Shown in pieces: positions 39,392-47,187 of a stretch of 64,000 nucleotides of DNA. The notes beneath the pieces are model-generated. The model was given only the letters and a program-made list of their open reading frames with translations. It did no database searches and had not been told where the DNA came from. The stretch spans positions 124,001 through 188,000 of the forward strand of contig CAZBAF010000001.1 in assembly GCA_964490245.1 (NCBI GenBank), written 5' to 3'. Position 1 is the first letter of the stretch; each line of letters opens with the position of its first letter. Made by a program: the position numbers and the translations under genes. The stretch comes from CAZBAF01 sp964490245 (GTDB lineage: Bacteria > Patescibacteriota > Saccharimonadia > Saccharimonadales > JACDBH01).

Positions 39392-40777
39392 CTATACATC
39401 ACGCACGCTACCAAAAGCCACGCGGTCCAGAATCTCGCCGTGCATGTCCATCATGGCGCCCGGTGTAATCACAAACTCGCCGTATCGGTTATTGATCTCA
39501 TCCACCGCGTCGCTGACCTGGCGCTCGGCGGCAAAACTGCGGTCCTCTGCCAGCAGACTGAGCTGCTCGGGGTCGGCAGGAGCCAGATTGAACGTCGTTA
39601 TACTGATGCCGCGCACCTTGCCGTACAGCTCGGCCCGCTCCAGCAGACTTTTGGCCGCCCGATAGATGCTCTGGGTCGAGTACAGCCGGTGACTGGTCTT
39701 TTCGCCGTGATGCCAGGCATTCCGGCTTAATAGCGTCTCGCCGCCGATAAAGCCATTATCCTTCGCGGGCACCTCTTGGTAGTTCATAAAACTCAAATAT
39801 AAATGAATACCGCCGGCTGTCATGTCCAGCCGGCGCAACCGGCGGCCAACCTTTTCGCACAGCTTCAGCAGCAGCCGTGCCAACTCGGCGCGATCGGCAG
39901 TTTTGCGGGGCAGGGCATACTGATGGCCTACCTGGGTGCGCTTGCTCTCGAACCGGTCAATCTCGTACCCGCGCAACCGCAGATACCAATAGTAGCCGGT
40001 AATGCCCCGAAACACGACTTTCTCCAGCACCCGCCGCTCAGCGTGCAAAAAATCCAGCGGCGTCATAATGCCGTAACTCTGCAGCCGACGCCTAAAACGT
40101 ACATTAATCCCCGGCAGATCCATAAGATCCATCCCCTCGTACGTTTTTTTAAGGTTTGTATGATCAATCCTGCGCATGCCGTCAGGCTTGTCAAAGCCGG
40201 CCGCAAATTTGGCCAAAAAGCGATTGGGCCCGATCCCTATGTTTACCGTCACCGCCTCGCCCAGCCGCTCACGAACCTTTTGTTTAATCTCCCGTCCGAT
40301 CTCTTCCATTGCCAGGCCAACCACCTCATCGTCACTGTTTTTAAGGGGTCGGGGGCTGGCGGATGAGTTTTTATGATGTAATGCACGTATCTTCTCGCGG
40401 AGGGCAGGCGAGCCCTGCAGGTGCAGGACAAATTCGTCGATACTTTTGGGGGTGACCTCGTCGGTATATTCAAGCATAAGCTCCTTGAAACGCCGGTGAG
40501 CCTCGCGGTACTTGGCAGGGTCGGGCGTCATAATCACAATGCCCGGACAAAGCTGGCGGGCCTCGGTTACATTAACGCCCAGCTTGACCCCCTTATACTT
40601 GGCCTCATAGCTGGCCGCCAGCACAAAACCGCGCGGGGTATCATAAGCCGCCACGCCCACCGGGCGGCCGCGCAACAGCCGGTTGGCCTGCTGCTCGATA
40701 ATGGCAAAGCAAGAATTAAGGTCAATATGCATGACCGTCGGCGCGGACGTGGATATGGGGAGGGATTGTTTTTTCAT
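39392..40777 (-). CDS. dinB: Y-family DNA polymerase (DinB/Pol IV)
   Basis: I start at ATG 40,777 (461 residues); longer in-frame sequence runs into the divergent gene. Motifs: HIDLNSCFAIIEQQANRLLRG (catalytic Asp), YEAKYKGVKLGV, PKSIDEFVLHL (catalytic Asp-Glu), IGIGPNRFLAKFAAGFDKPDG and helix-hairpin-helix LPGINVRFRRRLQSYGI. The C-terminal little-finger domain is complete. Performs translesion synthesis. Two small paralogous proteins of unknown function lie nearby (41,731 and 42,166), and a divergent gene starts 24 bp away. Confidence 0.93.
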   Translation of the reverse strand: MKKQSLPISTSAPTVMHIDLNSCFAIIEQQANRLLRGRPVGVAAYDTPRGFVLAASYEAKYKGVKLGVNVTEARQLCPGIVIMTPDPAKYREAHRRFKELMLEYTDEVTPKSIDEFVLHLQGSPALREKIRALHHKNSSASPRPLKNSDDEVVGLAMEEIGREIKQKVRERLGEAVTVNIGIGPNRFLAKFAAGFDKPDGMRRIDHTNLKKTYEGMDLMDLPGINVRFRRRLQSYGIMTPLDFLHAERRVLEKVVFRGITGYYWYLRLRGYEIDRFESKRTQVGHQYALPRKTADRAELARLLLKLCEKVGRRLRRLDMTAGGIHLYLSFMNYQEVPAKDNGFIGGETLLSRNAWHHGEKTSHRLYSTQSIYRAAKSLLERAELYGKVRGISITTFNLAPADPEQLSLLAEDRSFAAERQVSDAVDEINNRYGEFVITPGAMMDMHGEILDRVAFGSVRDV

Positions 40778-40800
40778 GGCTTTTCTTGTATAAGTTTTAT

Positions 40801-41427
40801 ATGGAGAGAGCACCGGAGGCTTCACCAGAAGTAGTACAAACCTTTACGCACCAAGACTTTCTTCGGCTATCTGCCGAGGAGGATCCGCGCGTCAAAAGCC
40901 ACCTGACTCGTCTTTTTCGTGCGGTTGTAAATTATGGACTAGGCACTGACGGAGTGAGTGTCGAGGGGAGCTTTCCGCAAATTGACCGCTCTGTTATTGA
41001 AAATGCTATCAACACATTAGAAAGAGGTGGACAAATTCGGGGCGTAGGCAACAAGTCCACCGAACAGCTGCGAACACTTCTGGAACTCGCCCCCGCACAC
41101 TCCGATCAACCAAGCCAACCCCGTGAACCCACTCTTTTCTCCAAACAGGATTTTGTAAGCATCGCGGCCGACCAGGGTATGCATCCCACTGTCGGAAGTC
41201 GTACCTTTACGTCGCTGCTCCACTTTATACAGCGCCATCGCGAAGAGCTGGACATGGAGGCCATCGGCGTAAAAGAGGGCGAACAGGCGATCAGCTCTGA
41301 TCTGCTTCACTACCTTGCTGTGCATGCGGAAGTAAGGCGCCACATCCGCAACGCAGGCAAACATGTACTGGAAGTAATTAAGTCTGCTACAGAAAAGTCT
41401 ACCGAGGAAGCTGCTGGCCGCCACTAG
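40801..41427 (+). CDS. Hypothetical protein, two similar helical domains
   Basis: Starts at ATG 40,801 with TATAAG 8 bp before, likely leaderless. The 208-residue protein has two related halves, each opening with an F-[ST]-x-QDF segment (TFTHQDFLRLSAEEDPRVKSH; LFSKQDFVSIAADQGMHPTVG) and then helices, suggesting internal duplication. No named domain. Divergent from dinB with a 23-bp gap, so the promoters must overlap. Confidence 0.6.
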   Translation: MERAPEASPEVVQTFTHQDFLRLSAEEDPRVKSHLTRLFRAVVNYGLGTDGVSVEGSFPQIDRSVIENAINTLERGGQIRGVGNKSTEQLRTLLELAPAHSDQPSQPREPTLFSKQDFVSIAADQGMHPTVGSRTFTSLLHFIQRHREELDMEAIGVKEGEQAISSDLLHYLAVHAEVRRHIRNAGKHVLEVIKSATEKSTEEAAGRH

Positions 41428-41431
41428 AGAG

Positions 41432-41596
41432 TTAACTCGTGCTCTGAACTCTTTTAATGAACTCGCCCAAGTGCAGTATCTGGCGCTCTTCGGGCTCGTA
41501 CTCCTGTGCCGCGCGCTGGGCGGCCAGCTCCAGCCGCATAGCGTGCAATATTTTGCGGACCTCTTCGCGCTGTGCGCGCTTTTTACGATTTCTCAT
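41432..41596 (-). CDS. Small charged helical protein (54 aa)
   Basis: AAGGAG lies 7 bp before ATG at 41,596. The 54-residue product is a long, highly charged helix (MRNRKKRAQREEVRKILHAM; LELAAQRAAQEYEPEERQIL) ending LGEFIKRVQSTS. The clear ribosome-binding site and strong helix pattern support a real gene. It converges with the upstream rightward gene, 4 bp apart. Function unknown. Confidence 0.6.
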   Translation of the reverse strand: MRNRKKRAQREEVRKILHAMRLELAAQRAAQEYEPEERQILHLGEFIKRVQSTS

Positions 41597-41730
41597 AGGA
41601 TGCTCCTTTTTTACTTGGTTTCACCGTTTTTACGCATTTCACGCCAACTATCCTCATCTGTTGTTCCGTGAAAATCGTGAAATGATTAGGTTTCACGCTC
41701 GTTTACAAAAAACCTGCGGCCTGCGCCGCC

Positions 41731-42021
41731 TCAAACACTCCGCGCATATACCACGCTTGCATCGTGGCTGCTCATGTACTCCTCCAGCGTCCATTGCAGA
41801 CTGTCAGTGTTAAGCGCAAGTTTAAAATATGCCTGTCCATCCTGATCAGCGATAGAAAAGTGATGGATCTGATGCTTGCCGGCCCAGGTCTTGTGCCAAA
41901 AATCTATCTTGCCTAAGCGGTATTCCTGATTGTTCCAGCTCAGCATATAGGGCTGCATGTGGCGGGTGCGGGCGTTGTAGTACCAGACCACCGATACGGG
42001 CTCGTTCAGCGACTCACGCAT
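41731..42021 (-). CDS. Small W/Y-rich protein, paralog 1 (DUF6504-like)
   Basis: AGGAGG lies 6 bp before ATG 42,021 (96 residues). The pattern V-x-x-Y-Y-N-x-R, P-Y-M-L-S-W-N-N-Q-E-Y-R-L-G-K-I-D-F-W, IHHFSIADQDGQAYFKLAL and LQWTLEEY is shared position for position with the next gene (42,166-42,486). Both look like a small beta-barrel. I associate them by eye with DUF6504-type proteins found near Y-family polymerases; dinB is 1 kb away. Function unknown. Confidence 0.6.
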   Translation of the reverse strand: MRESLNEPVSVVWYYNARTRHMQPYMLSWNNQEYRLGKIDFWHKTWAGKHQIHHFSIADQDGQAYFKLALNTDSLQWTLEEYMSSHDASVVYARSV

Positions 42022-42165
42022 GACAGGCCTCCTGCGGGGATACATACCGGTTTACGTTTGTCATTTGCCCAATGGTTCTTATAGGCTGCCTGCCGGCTGA
42101 AGCCTGCTTTACCTGGCAGGCAGAGACTGGCGCCTGCGACAGCAAATCGCATACGAGAGACTTCT

Positions 42166-42486
42166 TCATGCCATCGCCCCCACCAGCGACCGGCCGAGGT
42201 CATGCTGCACCTTATTCTCGACCACTTTATCCAGGTTCCAGGTCAGGTTCTCGGTCTCGAGCGACAGCTCAAAGGTAAAGTCGCCGTACTCGTCACTTAC
42301 CCGGTAGTGGTGCACCAGCACACCGCCTCTGTGCTCGCCATACCAGAACTGCACACCGCCTAAGAAATAATCCTCACCCTGCCAGGTCAGGCGCACCGGC
42401 CGGGCATACTGATCGCGGCCATTAAAGCTGAACAATACGTCTACGATGTTTTTGTTTTTAGATGTATAAGAGAGGCTATTACGCAT
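42166..42486 (-). CDS. Small W/Y-rich protein, paralog 2 (DUF6504-like)
   Basis: GGAG lies 9 bp before ATG 42,486. The 106-residue product has VLFSFNGRDQYARPVRLTW, EDYFLGGVQFWYGEHRG, VHHYRVSDEYGDFTFELSL and LTWNLDKV, matching paralog 1 in the order and spacing of aromatic residues, with the HH-x-S-x-D-x-G core conserved. Tandem duplication of a small gene is unusual in a compact genome and suggests a role in a heteromeric complex or different partners. A 9-bp perfect hairpin (CTGCCTGCC / GGCAGGCAG) lies between the genes. Confidence 0.6.
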   Translation of the reverse strand: MRNSLSYTSKNKNIVDVLFSFNGRDQYARPVRLTWQGEDYFLGGVQFWYGEHRGGVLVHHYRVSDEYGDFTFELSLETENLTWNLDKVVENKVQHDLGRSLVGAMA

Positions 42487-42708
42487 ATCAAATCACTCCG
42501 TATAAAAGTTTATATGGGGCGATAGCTTAACGAACACGCTATCAGACGATTGATTTGATGATAGGCACCGCTGTAAATACGTTGGTGGCTATAAATTGCG
42601 TAAAGCCCGCATGGAGGAATCCCTTAGAGTTACCAAAGAAAGCCCACACGTGACTGCCCCCAGTATACACCAACCCAAACTGCTCATGTCAACCCTCTCC
42701 GCTAAATT
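42487..42708. other. Intergenic segment with weak inverted repeat
   Basis: Contains GATAGC...GCTATC near 42,511-42,536, which could be a terminator or operator for the leftward paralog pair. I see no gene: forward frames lack ribosome-binding sites. Confidence 0.3.
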
Positions 42709-42738
42709 GTCCGGCCGGACGTATAGTGCGACAATTAT
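42709..42738 (+). repeat. 30-bp inverted repeat, left copy, with operator palindrome and -10 box
   Basis: Starts with the perfect palindrome GTCCGGCCGGAC and continues through GTATAGTGCGACAATTAT. TATAGT (42,722-42,727) can act as a -10 box for the gene starting at 42,742. An exact reverse-complement copy covers the gene's stop codon (43,215-43,244). Confidence 0.85.
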
Positions 42739-42741
42739 TGC

Positions 42742-43218
42742 ATGGGAAGGAGACTGTCGCCTGCGACTATTTATGTGTTAAAGGGCCTGATGCCCTACAC
42801 CCGGGCCAATTTGCAGCTGGCCTTTAGCCCGAATCGCTTCTTTAACGAGCTCGAAAAGCAGTCCCGTTTTAAGAAATCCCGGCTGCGGTCGTCCTATTAT
42901 CATGCGCGCGAGCAAAAACTCATCACCGACGACCCCATCCCCAAGCTGACCGCAAAGGGCAGGCAGAGACTTCAGCCCTTCATAGCCAGTAAGCTGAGCG
43001 GGAACGGCCGGCTGATGGTTATCTTTGACATACCCGAAGGGCAGGCTCACAAACGCCGGCAGCTCAGGATGCTTCTTAGATCGCTTTCGTTTGAGCAGGT
43101 CCAGCAGAGCGTCTGGGTGACCAAGTTCGACCACCGTGAGGTGATCATCGAAGCTTGCCGGGAGCTCGAACTGGAGGGATACGTGCAGCTGCATGAATCG
43201 GCGCTCATTTTTTCATAA
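42742..43218 (+). CDS. PaaX/Cas2-like regulator
   Basis: The 158-residue protein has an N-terminal helical part that looks like a winged helix (FNELEKQSRFKKSRLRSSYYHAREQKLI, PKLTAKGRQRLQPFI) and a C-terminal ferredoxin-like domain (GRLMVIFDIPEGQAHKRRQLRMLL; FEQVQQSVWVTKFDHREVI), the PaaX/Cas2-like module. PaaX proteins repress catabolic genes; Cas2 is a related fold. There are no Cas1 or CRISPR repeats. The gene is framed by 30-bp perfect inverted repeats, the left one holding its promoter, so autoregulation is likely. ATG is about 8 nt from the expected start site: a leaderless mRNA. Confidence 0.78.
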   Translation: MGRRLSPATIYVLKGLMPYTRANLQLAFSPNRFFNELEKQSRFKKSRLRSSYYHAREQKLITDDPIPKLTAKGRQRLQPFIASKLSGNGRLMVIFDIPEGQAHKRRQLRMLLRSLSFEQVQQSVWVTKFDHREVIIEACRELELEGYVQLHESALIFS

Positions 43219-43244
43219 TTGTCGCACTATACGTCCGGCCGGAC
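43215..43244 (-). repeat. 30-bp inverted repeat, right copy
   Basis: Exact reverse complement of 42,709-42,738. Its first bases overlap the regulator's TAA stop, and its GTCCGGCCGGAC palindrome lies 28 bp before the start of the oxidoreductase gene, between -30 and -41 relative to that gene's likely start site. Confidence 0.85.
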
Positions 43245-43272
43245 GTTTTTGCGGGCAGGGTATACTGGAGGG

Positions 43273-43932
43273 GTGAAGCTACAATTCATCCGCAAACAAG
43301 AAGAGACCGATGGCATCTGGTCGTTTTTCTTTGAACCGGCCGAACCGCTGACGTGGCTGGCCGGGCAGTCCATCCGGCTGGAGATTCCGCGCAGCAGCTG
43401 GGGGGTCGACGAACGGCGTTTTACCATTGCCTCAGCCCCGCACGAGCAGCACCTACGCATCACCACGCGCCGCAGCGACAGCAGTTTTAAGCAAAACCTG
43501 TTCGCCCTGCAGGCCGGCACACCAATCAATGCCTTTGGGGTAGAGGGCAGTTTTATATGGGGAGGAGAAAAAGCACATCGGCTGTTTATTGCCGCCGGTA
43601 TTGGCATTACCCCGTACCGCGCCATGCTGAGCCAGCGCATCGCAGACGGGCAGGCGCTTGACGCCACGCTAGTCTATGCCAGCAGTGACAAACCAGCCGC
43701 CTTCCAGGATGAATTACAGGATTGGGCAAGCGCATATAGCGACCTCAGGCTCCTGCAGACCGATCAGCGGCTGTTCATCGGCCCCGATTCATCCCTGTCA
43801 GAACACTGGCAAAAGAGCATTATTTACGTCTCTGGCCCTGAAGCAATGGTCAAGGATCTGACCGCGCGGCTGCAGGCCATGGGCGTTGCAGACAAACGAA
43901 TCCGGCGCGACGAGTTTACCGGAAATTTGTAA
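43273..43932 (+). CDS. Ferredoxin/flavin-NAD(P)H reductase-like protein
   Basis: I choose GTG 43,273 (VKLQFIRKQEETDG, 219 residues): TATACT at 43,261-43,266 places the transcript start at the GTG, leaderless. The FAD domain has RRFTIASAPHEQHL (RxxS/T-type motif) and the NAD(P) domain LFIAAGIGITPYRAML (GxGxxP-type), ending YVSGPEAMVKDL ... RRDEFTG. There are no iron-sulfur cysteines, so it is a minimal FNR-type reductase. It is probably controlled by the preceding regulator through the palindrome in the right repeat. Confidence 0.82.
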   Translation: MKLQFIRKQEETDGIWSFFFEPAEPLTWLAGQSIRLEIPRSSWGVDERRFTIASAPHEQHLRITTRRSDSSFKQNLFALQAGTPINAFGVEGSFIWGGEKAHRLFIAAGIGITPYRAMLSQRIADGQALDATLVYASSDKPAAFQDELQDWASAYSDLRLLQTDQRLFIGPDSSLSEHWQKSIIYVSGPEAMVKDLTARLQAMGVADKRIRRDEFTGNL

Positions 43933-44363
43933 ATTTTACATCATCACGAATTTGCCCAAAATAACAGGTTGTTTTGTGCCGGCATGGCATGAAATGCTTT
44001 TGGTAAAAGTTGACTTATATTTTGATATTGCTAAGCTGGTTTTTGTGTCTTTTTTACGTGTGAGGTGAAAAAGCCGCAACGAGCAAGTGTTGAACCTTCC
44101 TATGCAAGCCCTGGCACACAGCACGAGCCAGCATCGCACGCCTCGGGACAAAATACCGGGAACATGCCGCAAAACGCATGTGCGAAAAGCAGCCTGCCAG
44201 CATGCCGGCAGCAGGGAACGGGGACACATATGTTCGCACTACCCATGCATATCTCAAATAATTAATGTAAATCATATTGCCTGTCGCTAGAGAGCAGGCA
44301 GCCGTTCTATGCCGTTTTTCCGGTACCGGCCGACGCATGGGGGTAGAGGGGAGTAGATAGAAT
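43933..44363 (+). promoter_or_regulatory. Long leader of the rpf-like gene
   Basis: No gene fits. TTGACT (44,010-44,015), 16-bp spacer and extended -10 TGCTAAGCT (44,032-44,037) form a likely promoter, leaving a leader of about 320 nt. It is rich in paired G/C blocks (for example GCCTGCCAGCATGCCGGCAGC) and in purine runs (GGGAACGGGGACAC). Actinobacterial rpf genes often have c-di-AMP riboswitches in this place, but the conserved core of that motif is not recognisable here. A structured regulatory RNA is likely, its identity open. Confidence 0.45.
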
Positions 44364-45125
44364 ATGAAAAAACGAGCTCTTGTAGCTGGTTTTTTGGTGC
44401 CCGCATTTCTGGCATCAGCACTTATTCTGGGCGTTGCATCAGCCCAGAGCGGCGATCAGGGTTTCCCCCTGGGAGCTATAAACATCACTAAAGAAAGTAA
44501 AGAAGCTCAGGACGAACAGCAGGCAGATGAGCAGCCCGGCCAAACAGAAGCCGTGCTGTCGGCAGCCACGACTGACGAGCCGGCCATAGACGAGCCGGAA
44601 ACGCCTGAGCCGGTCATTGTAGAGGTGCAGAAAGGCGATTCTTTAAGCAAGATTGCCGCCGCACACGACACTACCTGGCGACGTTTGTTTGACGCCAACA
44701 GCTTCATTAGCAACCCGGACATCATCAACCCGGGCGATAAAATCCGCGTACCTTTTGCAGAAGAGGAAATCGCCGCCCGTGAACTGCCGGCACCAAAGCC
44801 GGTTGCACCGCGAGTTGCGACGCCAAAGCCAGCAGCAAAGGCCAAGCCGGCGCCGCGTATTACAACCAGCGCACCGGCAGTAGCTAGCGGAAGCGTATGG
44901 GATCGTCTGGCGCAGTGTGAATCCGGCGGACGCTGGAACATTAACACCGGTAACGGCTACTACGGCGGCCTGCAGTTTCTGCCCAGCACCTGGCGCGGAG
45001 TCGGCGGCACCGGCCTGCCGCACCAGCACAGCCGCGAAGAGCAGATTCACCGTGCCGAAATCCTGCTGGCACGCAGCGGCTGGGGCCAGTGGCCACAGTG
45101 CGCCCGCAAGCTTGGACTGCTTTAA
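44364..45125 (+). CDS. Secreted LysM-Rpf (resuscitation-promoting factor-like) muralytic protein
   Basis: The 253-residue protein has a signal peptide (MKKRALVAGFLVPAFLASAL, cut near VASAQS), an acidic linker, a LysM domain (VEVQKGDSLSKIAAAHDTTW ... INPGDKIRVPF, about 88-131), a Pro/Ala/Lys linker, and a C-terminal Rpf domain (WDRLAQCESGGRWNINTGNG, then YYGGLQFLPSTW; about 181-253). The catalytic Glu is in AQCESGG and the two cysteines (CESGG, QCARKL) match the Rpf disulfide. Rpf enzymes cleave peptidoglycan glycan strands; in an episymbiont this could remodel its own or the host actinobacterial wall. GGGGAG precedes the ATG. Confidence 0.92.
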   Translation: MKKRALVAGFLVPAFLASALILGVASAQSGDQGFPLGAINITKESKEAQDEQQADEQPGQTEAVLSAATTDEPAIDEPETPEPVIVEVQKGDSLSKIAAAHDTTWRRLFDANSFISNPDIINPGDKIRVPFAEEEIAARELPAPKPVAPRVATPKPAAKAKPAPRITTSAPAVASGSVWDRLAQCESGGRWNINTGNGYYGGLQFLPSTWRGVGGTGLPHQHSREEQIHRAEILLARSGWGQWPQCARKLGLL

Positions 45126-45499
45126 GCCCGTTTCCTGACGTATTTCTTTACAAAGGCAGGGTTTAAGACCAGCGATTCGGCCACAATATCGGCAGCGAAT
45201 TTAAGGCCAAGAAAAAGCAAAACCGACCAATCAACAAAAAAGACCAGGGCAGGTATAAGGTGGAGCGGCACAATCCGCTTCACCACCTGCCCAAAGCCAA
45301 ACATTTTTTGACGATCCTGTGGCTTTAAAAAATAAGCCAACACATAACCAGTCAGCAGCATCACGCAGTTTATAAACACCAGCGACCACTGTGTATCACG
45401 CAGCTGCCGATTATCCTGGTTCCGTACCTGTATAACAGCGATAACCTGCCGCTGGCAGCGCTGTTTTACGGCGCGGCGGTAACGGGTTATTTCAGCCAT
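45122..45499 (-). CDS. Putative membrane protein, start uncertain
   Basis: The frame has two clear transmembrane helices (VFINCVMLLTGYVLAYFL; LIPALVFFVDWSVLLFLGL) and a basic C-terminus (FVKKYVRKRA). The first 35 residues of the longest frame lie antisense to a hydrolase remnant and are probably not coding; a GTG at V-F-I-N (about 45,380) is a possible start. It converges with the rpf-like gene, overlapping stops by 4 bp. The palindrome-rich promoter region at 45,560-45,624 points at it. Confidence 0.5.
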   Translation of the reverse strand: MAEITRYRRAVKQRCQRQVIAVIQVRNQDNRQLRDTQWSLVFINCVMLLTGYVLAYFLKPQDRQKMFGFGQVVKRIVPLHLIPALVFFVDWSVLLFLGLKFAADIVAESLVLNPAFVKKYVRKRA

Positions 45500-45556
45500 C
45501 TGTTGCTGGACGGCCTGATCTGGCGCAGATTCCGCATAAGAAGCAAACGCTGGTAG
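45395..45556 (+). pseudogene. Remnant of a YdjM-type membrane hydrolase gene
   Basis: Reading forward, the frame gives IILVPYLYNSDNLPLAALFY and then GAAVTGYFSHLLLDGLIW before RRFRIRSKRW and a stop at 45,554. GYFSHLLLDGL is the core motif of YdjM/DUF457 membrane-bound hydrolases, of which an intact relative lies at 49,154-49,711. The first 100 or so residues are missing, so this is a decayed 3' end. Confidence 0.55.
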
Positions 45557-45559
45557 TCA

Positions 45560-45624
45560 CACCATATATAGTGTCTATACGCTATATATAGCGTATACAT
45601 ACGTTGACAACGCTATATATGGTG
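45560..45624 (-). promoter_or_regulatory. Palindromic operator cluster
   Basis: Three nested elements: CACCATATATAG (45,560-45,571), a 22-bp perfect palindrome centred on GCTATATATAGC (45,576-45,597), and CTATATATGGTG (45,613-45,624), the reverse complement of the first. TTGTCA/TTGACA lies between (45,604-45,610); read leftward, TTGTCA-16-TATATA would start transcription toward the membrane protein. The shared CTATATA half-site suggests a dimeric regulator binding three times. Confidence 0.6.
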
Positions 45625-45636
45625 TATTTGTGCCGA

Positions 45637-46092
45637 TTACTCGATCAGAGTTTTTAGCTCGATCGTACCGTCCTGCTGATACTTATCATCGCCGCCGCTA
45701 CGATAAATACCCTCAATACTGACAGGTTCGCCAAAGGGCACGTCAGTAATAAACGACTGATCAGGTGTGGTGTCCTGCAGGCCGTAATAGGTGCCGGATT
45801 CGTCTTTAAAACCGTATGCGCACTCGAGTGTCACCGGGCCGCTTTGATCACGGTGCGGCAGGCAGGCCAGCTCGCCCTTGAGCGACACCATGTCGCCGTC
45901 TGTAAAGCGCGCGCGATTGCCGGATTCGGGCGCGCTGATATTCTCTGAGATAAAAAAAGCGATCAAAACAGCCAGCAGTGTCGTGATGATTATGATCAGG
46001 CTGCGCCGTCGCATATACGTATTGTTAACGCGCCGGGCCGTAATGTCAATGCGGCGTTGCAGCCAAAACAGTTCCTCAAACAGACGCGGCAT
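45637..46092 (-). CDS. Membrane-anchored protein with OB-like extracytoplasmic domain
   Basis: 151 residues: a helical cytoplasmic N-terminus (FEELFWLQRRIDITARRV), one transmembrane helix after MRRRS (LIIIITTLLAVLIAFFIS) and an exterior beta-rich domain (GDMVSLKGELACLPHR; ECAYGFKDESGTYYGL; FGEPVSIEGIYR) with two cysteines and an OB-fold-like strand order. ATG at 46,014 is an alternative start just before the helix. Function unknown. Confidence 0.6.
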   Translation of the reverse strand: MPRLFEELFWLQRRIDITARRVNNTYMRRRSLIIIITTLLAVLIAFFISENISAPESGNRARFTDGDMVSLKGELACLPHRDQSGPVTLECAYGFKDESGTYYGLQDTTPDQSFITDVPFGEPVSIEGIYRSGGDDKYQQDGTIELKTLIE

Positions 46093-46197
46093 AGCTGATC
46101 GCCCTATCCGAATGATCTGCAGCCAAGCGAAACAGTTCCGGCCTTGCCCTTACAGCGCGCTGTCAGTATAGTTACTTTAAATATAAGCTGGCCAACC

Positions 46198-47088
46198 ATG
46201 AAGCAAAACGTACTGGAACGGCGCGAGAACATAGACGGAGCGGAGCTGCGTTTTGTGACGCCGCGCGAGACGAACGACCAGACGCTGCGCCTGCTGGTTA
46301 TGCTCAATGGTATTGGAGCGGGCGTTGACAACTGGGGGACGCTGCTGGAATCGCTCGAGCGTCCGACCGTTGCGATTGATGTGCGCGAATCAAAGCACCT
46401 GAAAACCGTGCCCACCATGCGGCATTACGGCGAGATTGTCATGAATATCGTGGCCAAAATCACCGAAAAACCAGCTGATGTCCTGGGGTATTCGTGGGGC
46501 GGTCTGGAGGCCCAGCAGATTGCCGCCGATTACGGCGAGCGCATCGGCAGGCTTGTGCTTGCAGCCACACTGCCGGGACAGACTTTTACCGTGCCTGGGG
46601 CGACGGCTCTATGGGGGCTGGCTTCGTGGGACCGCTCGCCAGAGCACTTGCGCCAGATAGCGGGGGATATGTACGGCGGCAGTATTCGTACCAAGCCGGA
46701 GCTGGTCGAGCATTTAAGAATCGCCCGGGAGGTAAACCCGCGGACCTATCTGCAGCAACATGCCGCCGCGCTGAGCTGCTCGACACTGAGGCCCTTTGCG
46801 CTGCCGCTCGTGGCACGGCTACCCTCAATCCGGAACGAGACGCTTATTCTTGCGGGCAATGACGACCCGGTTATCGGTATGCGCAATAATCACATTCTTA
46901 ACCGTCTTATCCCGCGCTCCCGCTTAAGTATTGTGGATGACGGACACCTTCTGCTTTTTACCCAGGCAGACCTCGTCGTGCCGGCCATTCAGCGGTTTCT
47001 TGATGATGGGGAAGCCCCAGCCGGCTATCTGACCGCTGAATCGACTGCCCATCAGCCAGACAGAAACAACCTGGCGGCAGCCGCATAG
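46198..47088 (+). CDS. Alpha/beta hydrolase
   Basis: I start at ATG 46,198 (296 residues); earlier codons lack signals. LRLLVMLNGIGAGVDNWGTLLESL (oxyanion region), the nucleophile elbow LGYSWGGLEAQQIA (G-x-S-x-G), LAGNDDPVIGMRNN (acid Asp) and DDGHLLLFTQA (catalytic His) give the full triad of the fold. Close in style to PHA depolymerase-type or esterase-type hydrolases; substrate cannot be told. No signal peptide. Confidence 0.83.
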   Translation: MKQNVLERRENIDGAELRFVTPRETNDQTLRLLVMLNGIGAGVDNWGTLLESLERPTVAIDVRESKHLKTVPTMRHYGEIVMNIVAKITEKPADVLGYSWGGLEAQQIAADYGERIGRLVLAATLPGQTFTVPGATALWGLASWDRSPEHLRQIAGDMYGGSIRTKPELVEHLRIAREVNPRTYLQQHAAALSCSTLRPFALPLVARLPSIRNETLILAGNDDPVIGMRNNHILNRLIPRSRLSIVDDGHLLLFTQADLVVPAIQRFLDDGEAPAGYLTAESTAHQPDRNNLAAAA

Positions 47089-47187
47089 CAGCGGACCAAC
47101 TCGCCCGCTCATCAGGCGAAAGGCTCTTATTGGCAAAAGAAATAATCTGTAAAAATATGCAAATGGTATATACTATTTACTAACAGT

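Noticed and set aside
42742..43218. CRISPR-Cas locus suggested by the Cas2-like fold
   Set aside because: No cas1, no repeat-spacer array and the N-terminal winged helix fits PaaX-type regulators better.
44040..44363. c-di-AMP (ydaO) riboswitch upstream of rpf-like gene
   Set aside because: The position is suggestive, but the conserved core sequences, including the 3' CCGAAyCCGUCAGCUAAC-type block, are not found.
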